Below, piece by piece: positions 54,325-63,399 of a stretch of DNA of 64,000 nucleotides. The stretch is taken from assembly GCA_027051905.1 (NCBI GenBank), contig JALUGO010000030.1, forward strand, positions 1 through 64,000, written 5' to 3'. Origin of the DNA: Desulfurobacteriaceae bacterium. GTDB lineage: Bacteria; Aquificota; Aquificia; Desulfurobacteriales; Desulfurobacteriaceae. Each line of letters opens with the position of its first letter. Position 1 is the first letter of the stretch. Under the pieces are notes generated by a model, which did no database searches, had not been told where the DNA came from, and was given only the letters and a program-made list of their open reading frames with translations. The position numbers were made by a program, and so were the translations under genes.

Positions 54325-55716
54325 ATGAGGAAAGCACTGAAAGCAGTGACCCTGATGGGTCTTGCAGCGGCATTAGTTGCTCCTGCTGCTACAGTTAAAG
54401 CTGCCGATATGGAAATGGGCAGCACAAAGGTCACAATCGGCGGCCAGTTAAGAGAAAGACTTCACTGGTATGCCAACAGAATTGGTGATGAAAATGGTGA
54501 CAGGGTATTAGGTTCCTACAGAGCAAGGCTTAAAATCAAAGCTGAGCTCTCTGATGGCGTAACTGCTGTATTTACACCTCAGGCTGTAGGTTACTGGGGT
54601 GAAGGTTCACAAGGTGTTCTTCTTGGTGAAAGAACTCAAGTAAATGGTGCAAGTGGTGAAACCAACACTGTAAATATGCATGAGGCTTACATCCTGCTTG
54701 CTAACCCATTCGGTATCAACAATGTAATCGTTAAACTCGGTCGCCAGGAAATAAACCTTGGTAACCAGAGACTTGTGGGTTCTGTTGGCTGGTCTCAGGC
54801 TGGAAGGTCTCTTGATGGTATCTTAGTGGGATACGTAGCTGGAGACTATGGGCTTGCTGGTTTCTTCTATGGAAAACTTAACGACAATGTAGGAAGGTTT
54901 GACGCTTGGGTAATGCCACAAGCTGGTAACGAAGGCGATAGCTCTGATATTGATCTCTACGTTGCAACATGGCAGGGTAAGTTCAAGCCATTCGGAATCG
55001 GTGGAACTTACGAAATCACTGATATTTATGTAAACCCAAGGGCAGGAAGCACTAATATTAACACTCTTTATGGACGTGTAACTCCTTCCTTCGATACAGA
55101 TTTCGCAAAAATCAAACTTAACCTTGAAGCAGCAACACAAAACGGTGATGCTGGAGATGTAGACTTCTCTGGATACTTCTTCAGTGTTGGAGCAGGTGCT
55201 GACTTTGATCAAGTAACTTGGGAACCCAGCGTGTTCGTAGGATATGATTACTACTCCGGTGACAGTGACGACAGTGGTGATATTGACTCCTTCTGGTCTG
55301 TTCTTCCAACAGCTCACAAGTGGTTGGGTCACGCTGATATTATCTGGCTTGACAATCTCTACAAGTTCAACTCAGCTATAGCTACAAGGTCTCCAGGCGT
55401 TGAGGACCTTTACCTCAAACTCCATGTTAAGCCACTTGAAAAGGTTGCGTTAGGCCTTGACTTCCACTACTTCCAGGCTGCAGAAGACTATGCAGTAAAC
55501 TATGGAGTAAAGCCTAAAGGATACACTGGTCAAACTTCTGACGATGTAGGCTGGGAAACAGATCTTGAAATCAAGTATAAATACAGCAAGAACCTTTGTT
55601 TAACCCTTGGATGGGATCACTTTGATCCTGACAAAGACTTTGCAAGGACATACTTTATAACAAACAGCGATGACCCAGAAGACCACATCTGGGCTCAGGC
55701 TGACCTCAAGTTCTAA
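54325..55716 (+). CDS. Major outer-membrane porin, alginate-export-like barrel
   Basis: A porin of 463 residues. The start is ATG 54325, six bases after GGGGAGG and downstream of the expected transcription start. A signal peptide ending AATVKA-A is followed by a beta barrel: VTIGGQLRERLHWYA, LGSYRARLKIKAEL, VIVKLGRQEINLGNQRLVG and IDLYVATWQGKF resemble the alginate-export (AlgE) porin domain. It ends with Phe. The smooth codon use, strong promoter and clean terminator suggest high expression, so it may be a main outer-membrane protein. The substrate is unknown. Confidence 0.83.
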   Translation: MRKALKAVTLMGLAAALVAPAATVKAADMEMGSTKVTIGGQLRERLHWYANRIGDENGDRVLGSYRARLKIKAELSDGVTAVFTPQAVGYWGEGSQGVLLGERTQVNGASGETNTVNMHEAYILLANPFGINNVIVKLGRQEINLGNQRLVGSVGWSQAGRSLDGILVGYVAGDYGLAGFFYGKLNDNVGRFDAWVMPQAGNEGDSSDIDLYVATWQGKFKPFGIGGTYEITDIYVNPRAGSTNINTLYGRVTPSFDTDFAKIKLNLEAATQNGDAGDVDFSGYFFSVGAGADFDQVTWEPSVFVGYDYYSGDSDDSGDIDSFWSVLPTAHKWLGHADIIWLDNLYKFNSAIATRSPGVEDLYLKLHVKPLEKVALGLDFHYFQAAEDYAVNYGVKPKGYTGQTSDDVGWETDLEIKYKYSKNLCLTLGWDHFDPDKDFARTYFITNSDDPEDHIWAQADLKF

Positions 55717-55739
55717 GGTCGGCTAATCTGACAAGCGAT

Positions 55740-55767
55740 AAAGGGGGCTTCGGCCCCCTTTTTTATT
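55740..55767 (+). terminator. Terminator of the major porin gene
   Basis: AAAGGGGGC, loop TTCG and GCCCCCTTT form a nine-pair hairpin running into a T-rich tail, 24 bases after the porin stop. Confidence 0.93.
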
Positions 55768-55779
55768 TTGTAGGGAAGG

Positions 55780-56091
55780 ATGGAACAGGAAAAGGTGGAA
55801 GTTAGACTGAAGAAAAGTGAAATAAAAGCCATTAAGGATTCTGTCAGGAATTTTGACCCACAGGCTGAGATTTATATTTTCGGTTCAAGGGCAAAGCCTG
55901 AGAAGAAGGGCGGCGACATTGATATACTTGTTGTATCGGATGTTATAGGTTGGAAGGAGAGGAGAAAAATAAGAGTTGAGTTGATTAAGCTGTTAGGAGA
56001 CAGGAAAATTGACCTGTTAGTGGCCAGAAAAGAAGAGATAGATAAGAATCCTTTTTTTCAATTAGCTATTGAAGAAGGAGTTAGAGTTTGA
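55780..56091 (+). CDS. mntA: MNT-type nucleotidyltransferase (antitoxin)
   Basis: A 103-residue minimal nucleotidyltransferase: GSRAKPEKKGGDIDIL gives the GS (residues 35-36) and DxD (46, 48) motif. MntA enzymes add AMP to the HEPN partner toxin and silence it. Its stop overlaps the start of the HEPN gene in TTGA, so the two are translated together. It is intact. Confidence 0.86.
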   Translation: MEQEKVEVRLKKSEIKAIKDSVRNFDPQAEIYIFGSRAKPEKKGGDIDILVVSDVIGWKERRKIRVELIKLLGDRKIDLLVARKEEIDKNPFFQLAIEEGVRV

Positions 56092-56555
56092 AAAGAAAAC
56101 AGGAAGCAATATTCATTCAAAACCTTAATGATTTTAAAAAGAGCCTTTGCTGGCTTGAAAAATCTTTGGAAAAAGTCAGAAATACAGATATCAATGATTT
56201 TCAAGATTTAAGCGAAGAAGATTTAGAGAAAATAGAAGTTCTTTTCTCCAGGTTTTCGAGAGCCGTTGATATGTTAATCAATCGGATTTTAAGGGGAATA
56301 GATATACTTGAGTTAGAAGATGTGGGAACAAAACTTGACATTGTAATCAGGGCAGAGAAGAGAGGTTTTGTTGATAGTTACGAGACGCTGATAGCCATGA
56401 AAGATTTGAGAAATGAACTGTCTCATGAATATGTAGGAGAGAGACTTATTTCAAAGCTTGACGAAGTAAGGAAATTTTCAGAAAAACTGATAGAGGTAGG
56501 AAACAGGGTTATTGAGTATGGAGAAAGGGAGCTCCTTCCAAAGCTCAGAAGGTAA
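56088..56555 (+). CDS. hepT: HEPN-domain RNase toxin (HepT type)
   Basis: A 155-residue helical HEPN protein. RNELSH (Arg108 to His113) is the R-x4-H catalytic motif of HEPN RNases, followed by Tyr115 as in SHEY. Helices with Arg and Lys flank it. Start TTG 56088 lies seven bases after AAGGAG. HepT cuts RNA and stops growth; the MNT partner upstream keeps it AMPylated. The 3' end overlaps the remains of a second MNT gene. Confidence 0.84.
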   Translation: MKRKQEAIFIQNLNDFKKSLCWLEKSLEKVRNTDINDFQDLSEEDLEKIEVLFSRFSRAVDMLINRILRGIDILELEDVGTKLDIVIRAEKRGFVDSYETLIAMKDLRNELSHEYVGERLISKLDEVRKFSEKLIEVGNRVIEYGERELLPKLRR

Positions 56556-57202
56556 GCTTTTCCCGAAAGAGAAAGAAATTACTGAAGCACTCCTCAACTT
56601 CTGTGTTCCTGAGAAGATTATCCTTTTTGGCTCAAGGGCTAAAGGAACACATACAGAGAGATTTGATGACCTTTTCGTTGAGTGTGAAAATTTGGCTTTG
56701 AAGAAGCAGTTGATAGAGCAGCCGGAATATACTCAGTGGATTTAATTCTCAGCGATGAAACCAGCAAAGAGTTTAAAGAGAAAGTAAAAAAGGTAAGGAA
56801 TTATAGTTTGGAAAAAGCAGAGGTAGTTCTTCAGGTTGAAAGGCTAAAGAGCGCCTTTAACCGATTAAAAGAGGCAGTAGAAAGGGTTAAAAACGACTTA
56901 GACAGAGATGGAGCCATCCAGTGGAGCTTACTGTGGAGCTCTTCTGGAAAACTCTTAAACAAGTTCTAGCATACAACAAGGTTGAATGTTTCTCTCCGAG
57001 GGACTGCGTTAAAAAGGCATTCCGTTTTGGAATCGTAGACGATGACGAGATTGTTCTTGATATGTTATAGGGTAGAAACAGGAGTTCCCATATCTACAAC
57101 GAGGAAGAGGCAGTAAAAACATACGAAAGAATTTCAAAAGTCTATGTTCCAGCCATAAGAATGCTTTTAGAGAAAGCGGAAGAAAGTGTTCATAGCTATT
57201 GA
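56518..57202 (+). pseudogene. Decayed second MNT-HepT module
   Basis: A broken copy of a toxin-antitoxin pair distinct from the intact one. The MNT part (from 56518) has KIILFGSRAKGTH but its DxD is damaged (RFDDLF), then a frameshift near 56735 leads to VDLILSDETSKEFKEKV. A HepT part follows in that frame (VERLKSAFNRLKEAVERV ... DRDGAIQ), shifts frame again near 56918 to LTVELFWKTLKQVLAYNK, hits TAG near 57068, and still shows the RNRSSH motif just after. There are at least two frameshifts and one stop, so it should be inactive. It ends 41 bases before tRNA-Leu(GAG). Confidence 0.82.
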
Positions 57203-57243
57203 CACTGACGGACTGAGAGCCTATATTTTTCAGCGTCGATTAA

Positions 57244-57330
57244 GCGGGAGTGGCGGAATCGGCAGACGCGCCGTCTTGAGGGGGCGGTGCCCTTACGGGC
57301 GTGCGGGTTCAAATCCCGCCTCCCGCACCA
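57244..57330 (+). tRNA. tRNA-Leu(GAG)
   Basis: An 87-base tRNA with encoded CCA. The acceptor stem pairs GCGGGAG with CTCCCGC, the anticodon stem CCGTC/GGCGG closes loop TTGAGGG (anticodon GAG), and the long variable arm TGCCCTTACGGGCG fits leucine. It stops one base short of the opposing K+ channel gene's stop. Confidence 0.95.
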
Positions 57331-57331
57331 C

Positions 57332-58357
57332 TTAAAGTTCTTCCTCTCCAGAAACCAGCTTCTTCAGCTTCTCAGCCTGCTCTTTGGTTCCAATAATAAT
57401 TAAGGAATCTCCCTCTAATACCATAGTTGTTGAAGTTGGATTCAGTATAAAGGAGCCGTCTTCCCTCCTTATCCCAATCACTATAACGCCGGTCTTCTTT
57501 GGAATATCGAGGTCTTTCAGGAGCTTTCCGTGGAAAGGGGAATTTTTGGGAACTCTTACCTCTTCAAGCCTTAAGTCTATCTCGCCGTGATGGGTAACGA
57601 TATCGAGGAAACTGACGACGCTGGGGCGGATTGCAAGGGATGCCATCCTGAGGCCGCCGATAACGTTGGGAAGGATTACCTCCGTTGCCCCTGCCCTCTT
57701 CAGCTTTATTACGTTTTCTTCCCTGTTTGCCCTTGTAACTATTCGGATTCTTGGGTTAAGGTTTTTGGCAGACAGGGTTATGAAGAGGTTGTCAGCGTCG
57801 TCTGCCGTTGCAACTATGAGGTTTGAGGCGGACTTAACTCCGGCTTTAAGCAGTGTTTCATCCTGAGTTGCATCTCCATGGATGTAGATAAGGTTGGGGT
57901 AGTGTTCTTTTGCCTCTTCTATTTTTTCTTCGTCCTTTTCAATGACGACAAAGGGAATCTTTTCCTTGTAGAGCTCCTTAATGGCAGCCTGGCCGGTTCT
58001 GCCAAGGCCACAAACTATTGTGTGGTTCTTCAGCTTTGAAACCATCTTCTCCATCCTTTTAACGGTTAAGATTTTCTGGAGCTCTCCCTCAAAAATCATA
58101 GCAGCAACCGAAGAGGCTCCATAGGCAAATATTGCGAAGGCAATAACAATAACGAACATTGTAAAGAGCTTTCCTACTGGAGTGAGCGGATGGACAAGGC
58201 CGTAGCCTACTGTTGAGATGGTTATTATTGTATGCCAGAGGCTATCTATCCACGGCCATCCCTCTATGTAGTGAATGCCGGCCGTTGAGAAGATGACCAG
58301 CAGGATAAGAACGGTTAAAATTGTTATAAATTTCTTGAGTGGCTCTCTGTAATCCAT
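57332..58357 (-). CDS. Potassium channel with RCK (TrkA-N/TrkA-C) domains
   Basis: A 341-residue ion channel. The pore has helices at about residues 10-30 and 62-85 around the filter TISTVGYGLV (TVGYG). Then come the RCK N-domain (HTIVCGLGRTGQAAIKELY near 112, a Rossmann fold) and RCK C-domain (VPKNSPFHGKLLKDLDI, NPTSTTMVLEGDSLIIIG). It is MthK-like, so probably gated by Ca2+ or nucleotides. It is convergent to tRNA-Leu. Confidence 0.93.
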   Translation of the reverse strand: MDYREPLKKFITILTVLILLVIFSTAGIHYIEGWPWIDSLWHTIITISTVGYGLVHPLTPVGKLFTMFVIVIAFAIFAYGASSVAAMIFEGELQKILTVKRMEKMVSKLKNHTIVCGLGRTGQAAIKELYKEKIPFVVIEKDEEKIEEAKEHYPNLIYIHGDATQDETLLKAGVKSASNLIVATADDADNLFITLSAKNLNPRIRIVTRANREENVIKLKRAGATEVILPNVIGGLRMASLAIRPSVVSFLDIVTHHGEIDLRLEEVRVPKNSPFHGKLLKDLDIPKKTGVIVIGIRREDGSFILNPTSTTMVLEGDSLIIIGTKEQAEKLKKLVSGEEEL

Positions 58358-58398
58358 GATATTCCTTATTTCTTCAGAAAGTTTAGCAGGAGTTAAAG

Positions 58399-58905
58399 GT
58401 GAAGTTCAAGTTCTTTTTCGTGGGAAAAATCCCAAGTAAGGCCAATTACAAGAAAATTTCCCACAGGCGAGTAAACGGGGAAATGAAACCATTCATAATC
58501 AACAACCCGGAGGTTCTAAAATCCCAGAAGGAAGCTCTGTGGCAGCTCCACGTTCAGAAAATTTCCTATGGAATATCAAGATTCCCCATAGAAAACCCTG
58601 TAAAAGTTTCTCTTACTTTTTACCTTTCAGGTAGAGTTAAACAGAGGGATATAGACAACGCTGAAAAGTTTGTGGGAGATATTCTGGAAAAAGGAGGGGT
58701 TCTAAAGAGGGACTCTCTCATCTACCGGAAAGATAGAGTTGAGAAAAGAATAGGAGTCAAAGGTTTCCCGGAGGTTATCTGTATAGAAATTGAGGAGCTC
58801 TCTAGAGAGGAGAAACTTGACCACGAGAAGGGGAAGCCGAAATTTCCGGAGGAGTTTTACGAGTTTCTGAAAAAAATGAAGATGGAGCTCCCAGATGAGA
58901 GTTGA
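58399..58905 (+). CDS. rusA: RusA-family Holliday junction resolvase
   Basis: A 168-residue protein with the RusA plan: a basic start with KIPSKANYKK, then RDIDNAEKFVGDIL (catalytic Asp region, residues about 96-109) and LIYRKDRVEKRIG. RusA cuts Holliday junctions; many are phage-derived. In a genome lacking recognisable ruvC it could be the main resolvase, which cannot be judged here. GTG start after AGGAG. The last 11 bases overlap the next gene. Confidence 0.83.
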   Translation: MKFKFFFVGKIPSKANYKKISHRRVNGEMKPFIINNPEVLKSQKEALWQLHVQKISYGISRFPIENPVKVSLTFYLSGRVKQRDIDNAEKFVGDILEKGGVLKRDSLIYRKDRVEKRIGVKGFPEVICIEIEELSREEKLDHEKGKPKFPEEFYEFLKKMKMELPDES

Positions 58906-60448
58906 AATAGACGTAAGAGTTCCCTTAGAGTCCTCTTTGGAAGAGGAAGTTAAAAGGTTAGGAATTGAGACCTACGAGATTTTAAGGGAATCAATTGACG
59001 CAAGGAAGAAACCGGTATTTGTTTACAGGATTTTAGCGGAGCTCCCCAAAGAGAAGGCAAAAGATCTCATAGAGAAGGGTATTGCAAGGGAGCACAGGCC
59101 GGTTCCTGAAGTTCCGATACCGAAGATAAGCCAGAAAAAGAGGGTTCTGGTTGTTGGAACGGGACCTGCAGGTCTTTTTTCGGCATACGTTCTTGCAAAG
59201 GCGGGGCTTGAAGTTGTTGTCGTTGAGAGGGGAAAGCCTGTTGAGGAGAGGTTAAAGGATGTCTCCCGATTCTGGAAGGAGAGGAAGTTAAACGAGAACT
59301 CAAACGTCCAGTTCGGAGAGGGAGGAGCGGGAACCTTTTCAGACGGAAAGCTGACAACGAGGGTTAAGGATAAGAAGAAGTTCTTCGTTTTTAAGACACT
59401 CGTTGAGTGTGGAGCTCCCTCAGAAATCCTGTATAAGAGCAAGCCCCACGTTGGAACAGACCTACTGAGAGAGGTTGTGGCAAACTTCAGAGAAAAGCTG
59501 AAAAGAATGGGGGTAGAGTTCCGCTTTTCAACGCTCCTTGGGGAGCTCTGCAAGGAAGGAAACAGGATAACTTCTGCCAGATTCAGGGATTTAAAAGAAA
59601 ACAGGGAGTATAGAGAGGAGTTTGACTTTTACTTTTTAGCTCCCGGGAACAGTGCAAGGGATACCTTTGAGATGCTAAAAAAGGCAGGAGTAGAGCTCTC
59701 TGCAAAGCCCTTTGCAGTGGGCTTACGGGTAATCCACAGGCAGAAAACCATAAACAGGATTCAGTATGGGAGAAAGTGGTTTAAGAACCCAAAGCTACCG
59801 CCGGCAGAGTACCTCTTCACATACAGAGGAAGGAAAAGGAACGTCTATACGTTCTGTATGTGCCCTGGAGGATACGTAATCTGCTCCTCTTCTGAAAAGC
59901 ACACGGTTGTTACAAACGGAATGAGCAACCACGCCAGAGACAGCGGATACGCAAACAGCGCCGTTGTTGTTCAGCTCTTCCCTGAAGACTTTGAGAACGA
60001 CCCGTTTAAGGCAATAGAGTTCCAGAGAGCTTTAGAGAGGGCAGCCTTTGTTGTTGGAGGGAGCAACTACTCAATGCCGGCTCAAACGGTCTGGGACTTC
60101 ATAAACGGAGAAACCTCGTCAGACCTCATAGAGGGAGGCTACATTCCAGAAATAAGGAATGCCCGTTTAGACAGGCTCCTTCCCCCGGAAATTTCACAGC
60201 CCATAAAGGAGGCGTTCCTCCACTGGTATGAAAAGGTCTCATTCTTCGTTCCGTCAAACGCAACTCTTGTTGGAGTTGAGACGAGGACTTCTTCCCCCGT
60301 TAGAATTCTGAGGAAGGAGGACTACACTTCCGTTTCTGCCGAAAACCTCTACCCCGTCGGAGAGGGAGCTGGATACGCAGGGGGAATTACAAGCTCTGCT
60401 GTTGACGGGATAAACGGAGCTCTCTCGCTTATCGAGAAGCTCACTTAA
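58895..60448 (+). CDS. FAD-dependent dehydrogenase (COG2509 type)
   Basis: A 517-residue flavoprotein. After a distinct N-domain of about 80 residues, VLVVGTGPAGLFSAYVLAKA is the FAD-binding loop, followed by VERGKPVEERLKDVSRFWKE, NSNVQFGEGGAGTFSDGKL (the family's own hallmark) and, at the end, VGEGAGYAGGITSSAVDGI. The group is widespread with uncertain reaction. It overlaps the rusA gene. Confidence 0.87.
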   Translation: MRVEIDVRVPLESSLEEEVKRLGIETYEILRESIDARKKPVFVYRILAELPKEKAKDLIEKGIAREHRPVPEVPIPKISQKKRVLVVGTGPAGLFSAYVLAKAGLEVVVVERGKPVEERLKDVSRFWKERKLNENSNVQFGEGGAGTFSDGKLTTRVKDKKKFFVFKTLVECGAPSEILYKSKPHVGTDLLREVVANFREKLKRMGVEFRFSTLLGELCKEGNRITSARFRDLKENREYREEFDFYFLAPGNSARDTFEMLKKAGVELSAKPFAVGLRVIHRQKTINRIQYGRKWFKNPKLPPAEYLFTYRGRKRNVYTFCMCPGGYVICSSSEKHTVVTNGMSNHARDSGYANSAVVVQLFPEDFENDPFKAIEFQRALERAAFVVGGSNYSMPAQTVWDFINGETSSDLIEGGYIPEIRNARLDRLLPPEISQPIKEAFLHWYEKVSFFVPSNATLVGVETRTSSPVRILRKEDYTSVSAENLYPVGEGAGYAGGITSSAVDGINGALSLIEKLT

Positions 60449-61436
60449 CAAGGAGAGGCTTCGTTCTCTTAATTGAGGAATAGAGGGAAGAGAGAATAAA
60501 GATAAGGGCTAAAGAGCTTATAACTACTTCGGGAATATGGAAAAAGAGCTCTAAAAGCATCATTATTCCCAGAGCTCCAATTCCCCAGTGGGCGCCGTGC
60601 TCAAGGTAGGGGAGCTCGCTGAGCTTTCCGGACTCCACAAAGTAGAGGGTTAGCGACCTGAGGATAAAGGCTCCAACAGAGAGACCTACCGTAATAATTA
60701 TCAGGTTCTGGCTGATTGCAAAGGCTCCAACCGTTCCGTCTAAAGAACAGGAGGCATCTAAAAGCTCAAGGTAGATAAAGGCTCCTATTCCTCCGTCTAT
60801 ACCTCTCTTCTCCTTGAAATACTCTATGGAGCTCTTTACAAAGTGGACAATCTCAAAGAGTAGAACTCCTAAAATCATTGAGAGGAGGATTTCCGGCTCT
60901 CTCTTGAAGTAGCCAACAACGAGAACGACAGAGAGGGCGATTATCAGCTTAACTTCTCCGAGTTTGGCAATTTTTGAAGCAAAGTTTTCAAGGAGGCCTA
61001 TCCAGTGGAGCTCCCTCCCGGCGTCAAAGAGCCAGTTGACAAAAACCATAAGGAGGAATGAGCCGCCGAAAGCGAGAATTAAAGGCTCAGCAGACTCAAG
61101 GTAGCGGGCGTAAACTTCAGGTTCTTTGAATGCAAGGTCTAAAACCTTTTCAAACGAAAGGCCAGACGTGGCAACGACAATGAGAACGGGAAAGAGGAAC
61201 CTCATTCCAAAAACGGCTATTACCATTCCCCAGGTTAAGAAACGTCCCCTCCATACTCGAGAAAGGCCAGAGAGGACAACGGCGTTCATAACGGCGTTGT
61301 CAAAGGAGAGGGACATCTCAAGGAGAGAGAGGGTTGTTCCCTCAAATACCCCCTTTATCCCCATGTAGAGAAACTCGATAACCCAGCTGACGGCAAAGAT
61401 TACGGCAAACTCTAAGATCAGTCTTTTCAATTTCAT
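60441..61436 (-). CDS. DUF475 integral membrane protein (TerC-like)
   Basis: A 331-residue protein with about nine membrane helices. LEMSLSFDNAVMNAVVLSGL near residue 38 and LELLDASCSLDGTVGAFA near 223 carry the conserved acidic residues that recur in the two halves of DUF475/TerC-like proteins, and YLEHGAHWGIGALGI near 271 is a DUF475 hallmark. Metal ion transport or export is suspected for the superfamily. It follows a heptosyltransferase gene. Confidence 0.88.
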   Translation of the reverse strand: MKLKRLILEFAVIFAVSWVIEFLYMGIKGVFEGTTLSLLEMSLSFDNAVMNAVVLSGLSRVWRGRFLTWGMVIAVFGMRFLFPVLIVVATSGLSFEKVLDLAFKEPEVYARYLESAEPLILAFGGSFLLMVFVNWLFDAGRELHWIGLLENFASKIAKLGEVKLIIALSVVLVVGYFKREPEILLSMILGVLLFEIVHFVKSSIEYFKEKRGIDGGIGAFIYLELLDASCSLDGTVGAFAISQNLIIITVGLSVGAFILRSLTLYFVESGKLSELPYLEHGAHWGIGALGIMMLLELFFHIPEVVISSLALIFILSSLYSSIKRTKPLLVK

Positions 61437-61437
61437 C

Positions 61438-62406
61438 TCAACGGGATTCTATCAGAGAGGAAAACCTGTCAACAACTGTTTCCGGTTCGATTTCAAAACA
61501 CTTCTGGTCCCTGCACCTGGTTTTCCCGTGGAGTGAACAGGGAGAACAGGGAAGGTTTCTAGTTAGAGCAGCTCCCTCGTCCGGGTATGGGGCAAAGCCA
61601 AAGGCAGGATGGGTTGGGCCAAAAATCGCCACAACCGGCTTTTTCACAGCCCTTGCCATGTGAACAACAGCAGAGTCGTTTGAGATTACTCCTGATGAAA
61701 GAGAAATGGCAGCAACGCTCTCCATGATTGAGAGTTTACCGCACAGTGAGACGGCTCCTCTCCTCTCAAGGAGTTCCCCCATATCTTTTTCCTCCTTTCC
61801 CCCTACAACAACCGGGTTGAAACCTCTCTTTTTTAGGAGCTCCACAACCTCTGCAAACCTCTCAACGGGATAGCACTTTGTTTTCCAGCGGGCTCCGGGG
61901 GCAACGACAACGGCGTTTTCCGGAACAAGAGGGGAAACCTTTTCTTTTAACTCTTCTCCAACGAAGAGGTAGGGTCTTGGGTTTTTAACCTCAATACCAG
62001 CATTTTTCAAGGCTGATGCGTAAAGCTCTGGAACAAAAAGCCACTTTGCCTTAAACGGCTTAAAGAGAACCATTAAACGCCTCAAAAAGGCCTTTTTGGA
62101 GTATGTGTAAAAACGGAAGGGGAGAAATCGCCTCAGGAGTTTTGTCCTCAGAACATCATGGAGGTCGAAACCGACGTCGAAAGGGGGGAGCTCCCTCGCA
62201 AACTCCCTTATATCTGAAAAGGTTTTAAGCCTCTCTCTGTCAACCTCAATAACTCCGTCTATAAACGGCTGACCCTTTAAAACCTCTCCGAATGGCCTGA
62301 AAGTTAAGAAGTAAACCTCAAAGCCGGCCTCTTTTAAAGCCGGAAGAACGGCAGTTGTAAGGATAACGTCTCCAAGGGAGGAGAGGCGAACGACTAAAGC
62401 TCTCAT
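61438..62406 (-). CDS. Glycosyltransferase family 9, LPS heptosyltransferase
   Basis: A 322-residue transferase of GT-B fold. Its opening [20 protein letters not shown] is typical of WaaF/WaaC. Later, [55 protein letters not shown] and FGPTHP form the ADP-heptose binding half. It would add heptose to the lipopolysaccharide core, which implies an LPS-bearing outer membrane. It follows rubredoxin on the same strand. Confidence 0.9.
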   Translation of the reverse strand: MRALVVRLSSLGDVILTTAVLPALKEAGFEVYFLTFRPFGEVLKGQPFIDGVIEVDRERLKTFSDIREFARELPPFDVGFDLHDVLRTKLLRRFLPFRFYTYSKKAFLRRLMVLFKPFKAKWLFVPELYASALKNAGIEVKNPRPYLFVGEELKEKVSPLVPENAVVVAPGARWKTKCYPVERFAEVVELLKKRGFNPVVVGGKEEKDMGELLERRGAVSLCGKLSIMESVAAISLSSGVISNDSAVVHMARAVKKPVVAIFGPTHPAFGFAPYPDEGAALTRNLPCSPCSLHGKTRCRDQKCFEIEPETVVDRFSSLIESR

Positions 62407-62579
62407 TCATCCACAGGCTCAAACTTGTCCTTTGAAGCTCCGCAGATGGGGCAGACCCACTCGTCGGGCAGCGCCTCAAAGGGAGTTCCAGGAGGGATGT
62501 TGTTATCGGGATCTCCCTCATCAACGTTGTAGATGTAGCCGCAAACTGTGCAGCGCCAGAGTTTGTGCCTTATCTCCAC
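62403..62579 (-). CDS. Rubredoxin
   Basis: A 58-residue rubredoxin: [17 protein letters not shown] (first CxxC), then [20 protein letters not shown] with [14 protein letters not shown] (second CxxC). The iron is bound by the four Cys. The GTG start at 62579 is placed after GGAGG; a longer frame upstream is not gene-like. In anaerobes it donates electrons to oxygen or peroxide detoxifying enzymes. It overlaps the heptosyltransferase start by four bases. Confidence 0.92.
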   Translation of the reverse strand: MEIRHKLWRCTVCGYIYNVDEGDPDNNIPPGTPFEALPDEWVCPICGASKDKFEPVDE

Positions 62580-62597
62580 GGCTTCCTCCGCTTTTAT

Positions 62598-62607
62598 AGG
62601 TATACCT
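62598..62607. promoter_or_regulatory. Palindrome in the rubredoxin divergent promoter region
   Basis: AGGTATACCT is a perfect ten-base palindrome in the 57-base gap between the rubredoxin gene and its divergent neighbour. It could be an operator or overlapping -10 elements. Confidence 0.3.
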
Positions 62608-62636
62608 TTAAGTATAGGAAAATTTCGGAGGGAGAG

Positions 62637-63071
62637 ATGGCTAAAAAGACAAAAGAGAAGACGCCGGAGCTGAAAGTTTTGAAACCCCAGGCCCCAATAA
62701 GGCGGTTTGATGTTTTTGCGGAGTGGAATAGACTGAAGGCTATAAAAGAGTTTGGATTTCCCGAAGACGAAGCAAAAGCCTACGGACTTGCTGTTGCAAA
62801 AGTTGTTGCAGCAAGGAAGTTCTATGGCCACAGACTGAAATACCGGGGAGCCACGAGGGCTTACCTTGAGGGAAAGACAGAAGAGAAATGGTGGAGGAAG
62901 CTGGCAACGCCGGAAGAGTTTGATGAGAAGATAGTTCAGAGAATGGGAGAGGAGTTCTACGAGAAGGTTTTCAGACCGACAATCGAGAAGGCATACGAAG
63001 AGGGAAAAGACTACATGGACATAAGAGACTCCATAAGGGAGGGGTGGAACAGACTCCTGAAGGAGGGTTAG
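62637..63071 (+). CDS. Unknown basic helical protein
   Basis: A 144-residue protein with a Lys-rich start and mainly helical body, notable for [39 protein letters not shown] and a Trp pair ([16 protein letters not shown]). I do not recognise a family. ATG 62637 follows GGAGGGA. It is directly followed by the DUF503 gene (ATG one base after its stop), so they form a unit. Confidence 0.7.
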   Translation: MAKKTKEKTPELKVLKPQAPIRRFDVFAEWNRLKAIKEFGFPEDEAKAYGLAVAKVVAARKFYGHRLKYRGATRAYLEGKTEEKWWRKLATPEEFDEKIVQRMGEEFYEKVFRPTIEKAYEEGKDYMDIRDSIREGWNRLLKEG

Positions 63072-63359
63072 ATGGCCTCTGTCATCGGCTACCTTGAGAT
63101 GGAGATTCAGATTCCCCACGCCCATTCACTGAAGGAGAAGAGGGCAGTTGTCAAGAGAATAATTGAAAGGTTAAAAGGGAAATTCAACGTTTCTGTAAGT
63201 GAAGTTGGGGAGCAGGACAAGTGGCAGAGAAGCGTAATCGCCGTTGTAACGGTTGGAACCAGCTCAAAAGTTGTTGACGCAACTCTCGAAAGGAGCGTTG
63301 AGTTCGTTGAGGAGCTCTTTCCCGGCTCTGTTTTAAGATATCAAAAGGAATTACTCTAA
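63072..63359 (+). CDS. DUF503 (YlxP-like) protein
   Basis: A 95-residue protein with the family's [40 protein letters not shown] and [20 protein letters not shown]503 proteins are small alpha/beta folds often encoded near infB and rbfA; the role is uncertain. Here it is not in the nusA group but next to an unrelated helical protein. Confidence 0.87.
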   Translation: MASVIGYLEMEIQIPHAHSLKEKRAVVKRIIERLKGKFNVSVSEVGEQDKWQRSVIAVVTVGTSSKVVDATLERSVEFVEELFPGSVLRYQKELL

Positions 63360-63399
63360 AACTCTGGTAGAATTGGCCAAATTGGGAGAGGTCTTGAAG

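Noticed and set aside
57062-57072. TAG in the second HepT read as pyrrolysine
   Set aside because: The gene has two further frameshifts and a damaged partner, so plain decay explains it.
62580-63125. A long N-terminal extension of rubredoxin
   Set aside because: Rubredoxins are about 55 residues, GTG 62579 has a good ribosome site, and the extension is antisense to well-supported genes.
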